Positions 58,651 to 64,000 of a DNA stretch of 64,000 nt are shown piece by piece; position 1 is the first letter of the stretch; the number at the start of each line of letters is the position of its first letter. The stretch is from assembly GCA_030248225.1 (NCBI GenBank), contig JASANE010024780.1:46324-110323 (forward strand), written 5' to 3'. The notes beneath the pieces were generated by a model, which saw nothing but the letters and a program-made list of their open reading frames with translations, ran no database searches and was not told the origin of the DNA. Position numbers and translations under genes: made by a program. The stretch comes from Trileptium ribeirensis. Its lineage: Eukaryota > Nematoda > Enoplea > Enoplida > Thoracostomopsidae.

Positions 58651-60764
58651 GCAAACGTCTCGGATTTGTTGACTACAATTGAGATGAAAACATTTAGGAA
58701 TTCCGAGAATTGATGACATCGAAAATTATATTATCAACTTTACCAAGTCTGAATTACATTAATGCTATTTCATAGACAGCATATTCGCAAACGCTGAAGT
58801 CAAATAATTTGACATGTTTCAAAAACCATATATTATGTTGAACCGTCGTAAAGTTTATATTTAAGTAACTATATGTAGTACAGGCGCATAAATTCTATTG
58901 TTAATAGCAACATGACTGCTGTGACATTCTTCTTTTAAGAAGAAAACTTTTTCGTTTCTGAAACGAAAGTTCTTACACATAATATGTGTTTCCGACAGGG
59001 TAGCTTGTTAATTGGTTGTATTTATACCTTGCGCATTTAATATACCCACTTCCTTTGTGTTTATAACAACAAAGTAGTTTACTGTAAAACCATATAATAT
59101 ATTATATAGTGTACATTAATATACGTGAAAAACAGCAGAAACAAATATTGAATGAAATACAGCAAAACAATACATAAAACAGAAGGCGCAAATGTAACAG
59201 CCCGATTTTACAAAATAAGGAAGCGTTTCTAGCGTAGCAAATTTCGTGGGGAACATGGAAACGGACGACCGGATACCGGTGGAGTGTGACCTCCTTATAA
59301 AATGATAATCGTGTACTGTTATTACTATTGCTATAAAAATAAACAATTGTAAAATTCAGTTGTACTGTGTTCATAAGGTCACACTCCGCAGCCCGAAGGT
59401 GCCCGGGGTGATGTTGGCACCGAAGGTGAATGATTACCACGATTTGGGTTGTCCGGTCGATCCTTGTGAATTATAGTCGTTTGGGTAACGTATGCATAAA
59501 ATGTTTTGTATATTATATTGTACTTGTTGTGCGGTACTTATGATACGTATTGTGTATGATATATATAGGGGAAGGGGCGTAAATTTGTCAGGATGAGTTC
59601 GAACCACCGATACTCAGGCCGATCATGTTCAAATAGCTCAAACTTTCGGTCAAAGGCAACTGAAATACTGGATACAAATTTTCTAAGGCACTATTCTAGG
59701 GGTGCGTCACGAAAATTCAATTTTTGGGTCTCGCACAAATCATAGGGGAATAGGGGTGACTAAACCTTCTTAAGGACTCTACTGGGGTGTCAAATTGCCC
59801 CGGCGGGTCTAAAAATTCGGATCCCCTAAATACTTACGGATCCCCGAACAGGCGCTTAAGCCTCCAATTTTTCAGGTCCAAAAGGGCAGCTAAAATAATC
59901 AAAACTCCCCGATTTTCGGAGCCCGGGACACTTATCGGGTTCTCACCTAACAGTTTGGTCGAAAACCAGGGCCGCCCACCCCCTTGGGTCCGCTCAGGAT
60001 TCTCTAAACTTAAATGGGACCCCAAAACTTTACTTTCCGGGCGCCTAAATCGGCCTCTAACATTCCTCCTATAAGGAATACATCAAATCTTAAATTTTCA
60101 TCAGATACCGGCCTGCCAGGGCATGATTCTGGTCCTGCCCCTGGCCGCCTACTGTTTTTTGTTCCAGAGATATCGGCAAAAATGTGCCGATATCCCTATG
60201 AGAAACCAGCGCCCCGAGCACTGGTATATTTTTCTTTAAAATTTTGGCCGCGCCCGCCAGCGCGCGGTTTTGCCTCTTTGGCACATATCGGCCAAGTGTG
60301 CTGTTGCTGGCCAGCAAGTTGTTGAGCGCCCGCTAGGGGCTAGCTTTATATTCACATCACTACGTATGTTAAGAGCGACATTGTTATTTCTGCTGTATGT
60401 TTGTTTATTTCAGTTGTCGCTGTAACTTTCAAACGTTTTAATATATATATGTAGTATCTTTTCCAAGTTTTGAAACTTTACGCGTTTAGGGCATATGGCT
60501 GCACGGGAAAAGAAAAAAGGGGGGTCCGTAGTCGATATAAAAGGTAACGGCATTCTTCAAAGCTGGGACCAGTCGAGCCTTGCACTCGTAAAGCTTGCTC
60601 GTTTTGGCGGTTGTCGCCAAATTTACGCGTTCGCTTGTTTTGCTTTAGCTCTTTTCTGCGTTTTCGCCCGGGTGGGCTCTTCGGCATGCAGCCGTGCGGA
60701 AGAGTCCCGCCTGGGGTTTTCCGATGCTTTTCGAGTTTTCTGTGTTCGAGCATAGGACCAGGGG

Positions 60765-60820
60765 CAGCCCTTGCGGGTGCTGTGGCGTCCAATGGATGTC
60801 TCGTGCTCCCGTAGGTGCTG
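60765..60820. repeat. 56-nt palindromic unit, copy 1
   Basis: CAGCCCTTGCGGGTGCTGTG and its imperfect inverted copy ending GTAGGTGCTG are separated by AAT. It shares most bases with 61204-61259. Confidence 0.75.
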
Positions 60821-61203
60821 CGCCCGCGTTGGGGGGAAGAGGGGGCTGAATTTTGGACAGAAGCGAATAAAAAATTGGGGCCAACATTGTGGAGAAAAAG
60901 GCGAGAGGGGGCACAGGTGTTCTCGACTGGTTCCCCGTCCGCCGGGTGGTATTTTGCAGTGCTTGGTGGACGTATTTAGGACTGTTTTGAAGTTTTATTA
61001 AGAAAGTAGTTGTTTGCAAGTGTTCGTCTAGCCGGATGGAGAGCTGTTATTTTTACAAAATTTCGTAGGATCAACGAGTACACCACATTCGGGACTAACC
61101 TGGATGGGCCCTTCACACAGCGGACGAGTGGAAGGTGCTCGCCCGGGATTGCACATAGGGAGCTTCCGAAAGTTTTTCTCGCGTAGGCCTAAGCACTAAA
61201 GGG

Positions 61204-61259
61204 CAGCCCTTGTGGGTGCTGTGGCGTCCAACGGATGCCCCGCGCTCCCACAAGTGCTG
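61204..61259. repeat. 56-nt palindromic unit, copy 2
   Basis: CAGCCCTTGTGGGTGCTGTG…GGCGTCC, AAC, GGATGCC…CCCACAAGTGCTG. The arms pair better than in copy 1. The flanks of the two copies differ. Confidence 0.75.
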
Positions 61260-62424
61260 GGCCGCGCCTTATTAGTTAAGTCGAGCAGATTCGAGTGGAA
61301 GAGAATGCACAGGAAAATTTCAGAAATGCATCTGACGGAAGAAATTATGGGAGGGTAGGCAGGAACACAGCTAGGCACGTGTTTTTCTAATGAGGAGCGT
61401 TAGGAAGCTTAAGGTTCAGATAGCAAAATTTTGGGTAAAGGGTTCCGCGTTTCTAAAAGAGACCTAGCGGGCTCATCAAACATCGTTTCGTCATCCAAAT
61501 TTGGGCCGACACTTACTAAAAGACAGTAGCTCTCAAATCAGTTTAGGGACCGGCTGTGCCAAGAACGGCACCCGTGTTCTAGGAAATTTCGTTCCTGAGT
61601 GCAAACGATTTTCCATCGCTCAAAAATTTGGTAAGGCCATGGAGGCGAAGAATTTTCCTTCAATTGTAACCTGGGTAGCGTTGAAAGGTGCATTGCAACA
61701 ACATTATAATATCGTTGCTTTAAAAAATTTTTCGTTGTCTGTTGAACTACTATGTTATCAAAAGAGGGAGCGCCCCAAAATAAATATCTGACGTGTGCAA
61801 TTTTCTTAGGCGAAATCGATAAGGAACACTATTTTAGGAGAACTCTAGCTACTCCTTTTACTTTTTGGAATAACTAGGAACCTTTCCTACGATAAGCAAA
61901 GAGCAACTCAAATTTCAATCCCCGTCTTCGCTTGCATATCACTTCCCCGTAACTTCCAAGTCCTGTCCGTGCTCGCACCCCCTCTCGCCCTATTAGCGTC
62001 TCGTCCCCCTGTTTATTCCCGCATTAAGTCGTTAGTCGGTGTGGAGGGATGACCCATCCGGTAGATTAGGGTAGGGTATCTCTTGTCCGCGAACCAAGAG
62101 ATTTCCCAAGGCCACAGCTTCTAACCAAATAGTGGAACTAGAGGGAACGACGGGTCAGCCTCATTACCTGAGAGCAGGCTTAGGGGATGACCCTCCCTCA
62201 GGGGGACCCCCATACCATTAGACACGTGGGCCACTATAGGGGCCAGGCCGAACACCCTGGTAAACCCGCCGAGCAGCACGCTAAGCTAAGCGGTTTCCCT
62301 GGGTCAGACATGGGTCCACCGGGAAATCGTATAAGCCGGGGTTGTCCGGGCACCACCGCGAAAATTGAGAGTGGTGCAGCTGGGATCCCTTAGGGCCAGA
62401 ACTGGTCCTAGTACATAAATAAAG

Positions 62425-63845
62425 TGGGGGCCACGCCGTGAGGCGTGTCAATACGACTTACAAAACTTGCTTTAGGACAAATTTTTGCAATAAATGGCGG
62501 GAATTTTAAACTCAGGCGATGGACCTCTCGCATATTGTGGATGCCTTTTGAGTGGTGTATAAAATCCCCGCACTGCCGCAACGCATCCCAACCATTCAGT
62601 ACGAGAAGCTAATCAACAGTTCTATGTGTGTAACATTCGTTGAGGTGTTCGGTTATTGTCAACGTATTATTAATAGCACTCGCATTTATGGCTGGGTAAT
62701 GACCGGAGCGAACTCATGCGGCCTGGTAAATAGAGTGATAGTAGTTTTGTGTTTTGTCTCGAATAGAATTTTACTGTGCTAGGGAACCTTACGCTTGGTC
62801 GTTTAAGCACGCTAACTGAACTTCAGTGGGGCTTTGTTCTACCCAGACCGCATGAGTTGAGCTCGTTGCAACGGGCGTGAAGGCAACATTGGGGAAATAT
62901 GAAGGAGTGAAGAGCTGCCCATTGGTCAGGCGAGGCTACGTAGGCGGTCCTGTCTCGAGGCGAATGAGCAAGTGGTGAAATCGGTTAATGTTACCATTTC
63001 AGGACATTGGTGCAGTCGTAAAGGTAGTTTATAAATCGACGGTATTAAATTAACATTATCGGCCTAATTGCGGCTAACAATAATTTGTCGGTACTCACGT
63101 TTTGGCAATTCAAATTATTAGCATGTCTCCGGACTTACCGTTCGGCATTGGAACTATTGGTAATAATACAGAACCGATTGGTGCTTACAATCAGGTGTGT
63201 ATTCTTTCCACGTGACAGAGTTCGGTGATCCGTATCAGCGTCATTCCCGCGTGCTGTCACGAACGTAGCAATCAACGACGCGCCGTTGAAACGCTGGGTG
63301 CAATCGAAACATCGAGTGGCCAACCGTGCTTTCGACTAGCCTTCCCTCGACGACAGTCAACGAACGGAGATCCTGCCTACAGCTATCCCCGACGAATCGA
63401 CGCTAAGGGACTACGCTGGAACACTGATACTGTGAAGGACTGCAACGGATATTACGCCAATTGAATTTAGGGTCAGTACTCAGCCTAGTTATATGTTGTT
63501 ATTTTACATTATGCTGTATTTATTTGGTCGAACATTGTTTGATGTAACATTGTAGAGGTCGTCATAACGGTCAGTGTTGTGCGGGATTCAGTGAAGAATA
63601 CTCTTGGTTTTATTATTGTGCACGTATCTCCAAGTTGAGGCATAGGTGGAACCTGCTCACTCCGTAGGAGATTATTCAAACTAGACCACTAAACTGATTG
63701 CTTAACTGAAGTGTGTTACTCCGCGCTTTTGTGGCGCAGGATCCCACCGTAACCCTTCCAGTACTGTGAAACAGTGCAGGTAAACCGACCGAGAACGGCG
63801 TTTTTGACCCTTTTTGTAGCAGTAGAACCGTGTGCATTCCCCTGT
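62425..63845 (+). repeat. Second LTR-like sequence, related to 32190
   Basis: It starts with the same 18 bases TGGGGGCCACGCCGTGAG and shares GGACCTCTCGCA (62521). A TATA-like GTGTATAAAATCC lies at about 62556. After 1.4 kb TTGGCGCCACAAGCG (from 63849) looks like a primer-binding site, as TTGGCGAC does after the first copy. The two are much diverged elsewhere, so they are not the pair of LTRs of one recent insertion. What follows 63850 is cut by the window end. Confidence 0.45.
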
Positions 63846-63849
63846 AACT

Positions 63850-63864
63850 TGGCGCCACAAGCGA
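63850..63864 (+). promoter_or_regulatory. Putative primer-binding site after the second LTR-like sequence
   Basis: TGGCGCCACAAGCGA starts with TGG and has the TGGCGCC form common in retroelements. The last 135 bases of the window follow without a recognisable gag. Confidence 0.35.
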
Positions 63865-64000
63865 GCATTGGAGTGAGGGTGAAAATATAAGTTATACGAG
63901 ACAGGTATAATAAGGAGTAAACTATTCAAATGACGCGGAGCAAAAAAGTTCACACAACCAGACACATACCTAAGGAATAAGCACACGAGGACCCTAGCGA

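Larger units (their letters stand above)
57378..59560. other. Region right of gene 2 exon, mostly AT-rich
   Basis: Further upstream exons of gene 2 are expected on the minus strand here or beyond, but I found none with consistent phase. A possible exon with acceptor CTGTTTACAG near 58035 does not match in phase. A piggyBac-like end lies at 58224 and two hairpins at 58497 and 58625. Confidence 0.4.
59570..62424. other. GC-richer block with no gene recognised
   Basis: The composition changes near 59570 to a GC-richer sequence, as in the block at 27140. Open frames on both strands are low-complexity (Pro, Gly, Arg, Ala) and have no recognised product. It contains a duplicated hairpin (60765 and 61204). 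It leads into the LTR-like sequence at 62425, so it may be the remains of a related retroelement. Confidence 0.45.

Noticed and set aside
59787..61019. Pro/Arg/Gly-rich ORFs on both strands
   Set aside because: Low-complexity open frames in GC-rich sequence with no domain, splice pattern or start context.

Overview
The window looks like repeat-rich nuclear DNA of an invertebrate animal. Genes are split into small exons by long AT-rich introns with GT/AG ends, and transposable elements cover a large share. A BEL/Pao retrotransposon, Tc1/mariner-, hAT- and piggyBac-type MITEs and a CR1-like LINE tail all fit an animal. The YVDN form of the reverse transcriptase box and the cysteine-rich secreted gene lean weakly towards a nematode, but this is not proven.

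Region by region: (1) 458-17924, plus strand: the 3' part of one gene. I rebuilt six exons from splice sites and phase (904 residues plus stop; the start lies left of the window). They encode a TAZ1-type zinc finger (split over two exons), a long acidic Ser/Thr-rich region with a good LC3-interacting motif, and a C-terminal NBR1-like UBA domain. The introns hold a dispersed repeat family (here R1), a hAT MITE nested in one R1 copy, a CR1-like LINE tail and Tc1-like MITEs. (2) 17925-27100: no recognisable gene; MITEs, a triple 96-bp tandem repeat and a 71-nt inverted repeat. (3) About 27100-36938 and 45536-48480: a GC-richer block holding a decayed LTR element with a 1.4-kb LTR-like sequence, a primer-binding-like site, a frameshifted Ty3-type gag, acidic ORFs and a broken env-like gene; no reverse transcriptase is seen. 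(4) 36939-45530: a BEL/Pao element inserted into that block, with 725/724-bp LTRs and a perfect 5-bp target duplication (GAGCT). Its gag-pol has one frameshift and one in-frame stop. After pol it carries an unusual ORF with an SGNH-hydrolase domain where some relatives carry env. (5) 49660-50600: two neighbouring satellites, one of 21-bp units and one of 30-bp palindromic units. (6) 52647-57067, minus strand: the last two exons of a cysteine-rich, heavily N-glycosylated, probably secreted protein, with an R1 copy in the intron and a piggyBac-type MITE just upstream of an acceptor. (7) 57600-64000: no gene; inverted repeats, duplicated hairpins, and at 62425 a second LTR-like sequence related to that at 32190.

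The two cellular genes show no functional link to each other. If the TAZ1-LIR-UBA gene is one transcript, as every exon phase allows, it would be a selective-autophagy receptor-like protein with a zinc finger otherwise known from CBP/p300. The SGNH ORF of the BEL element is the other candidate for something not described before.
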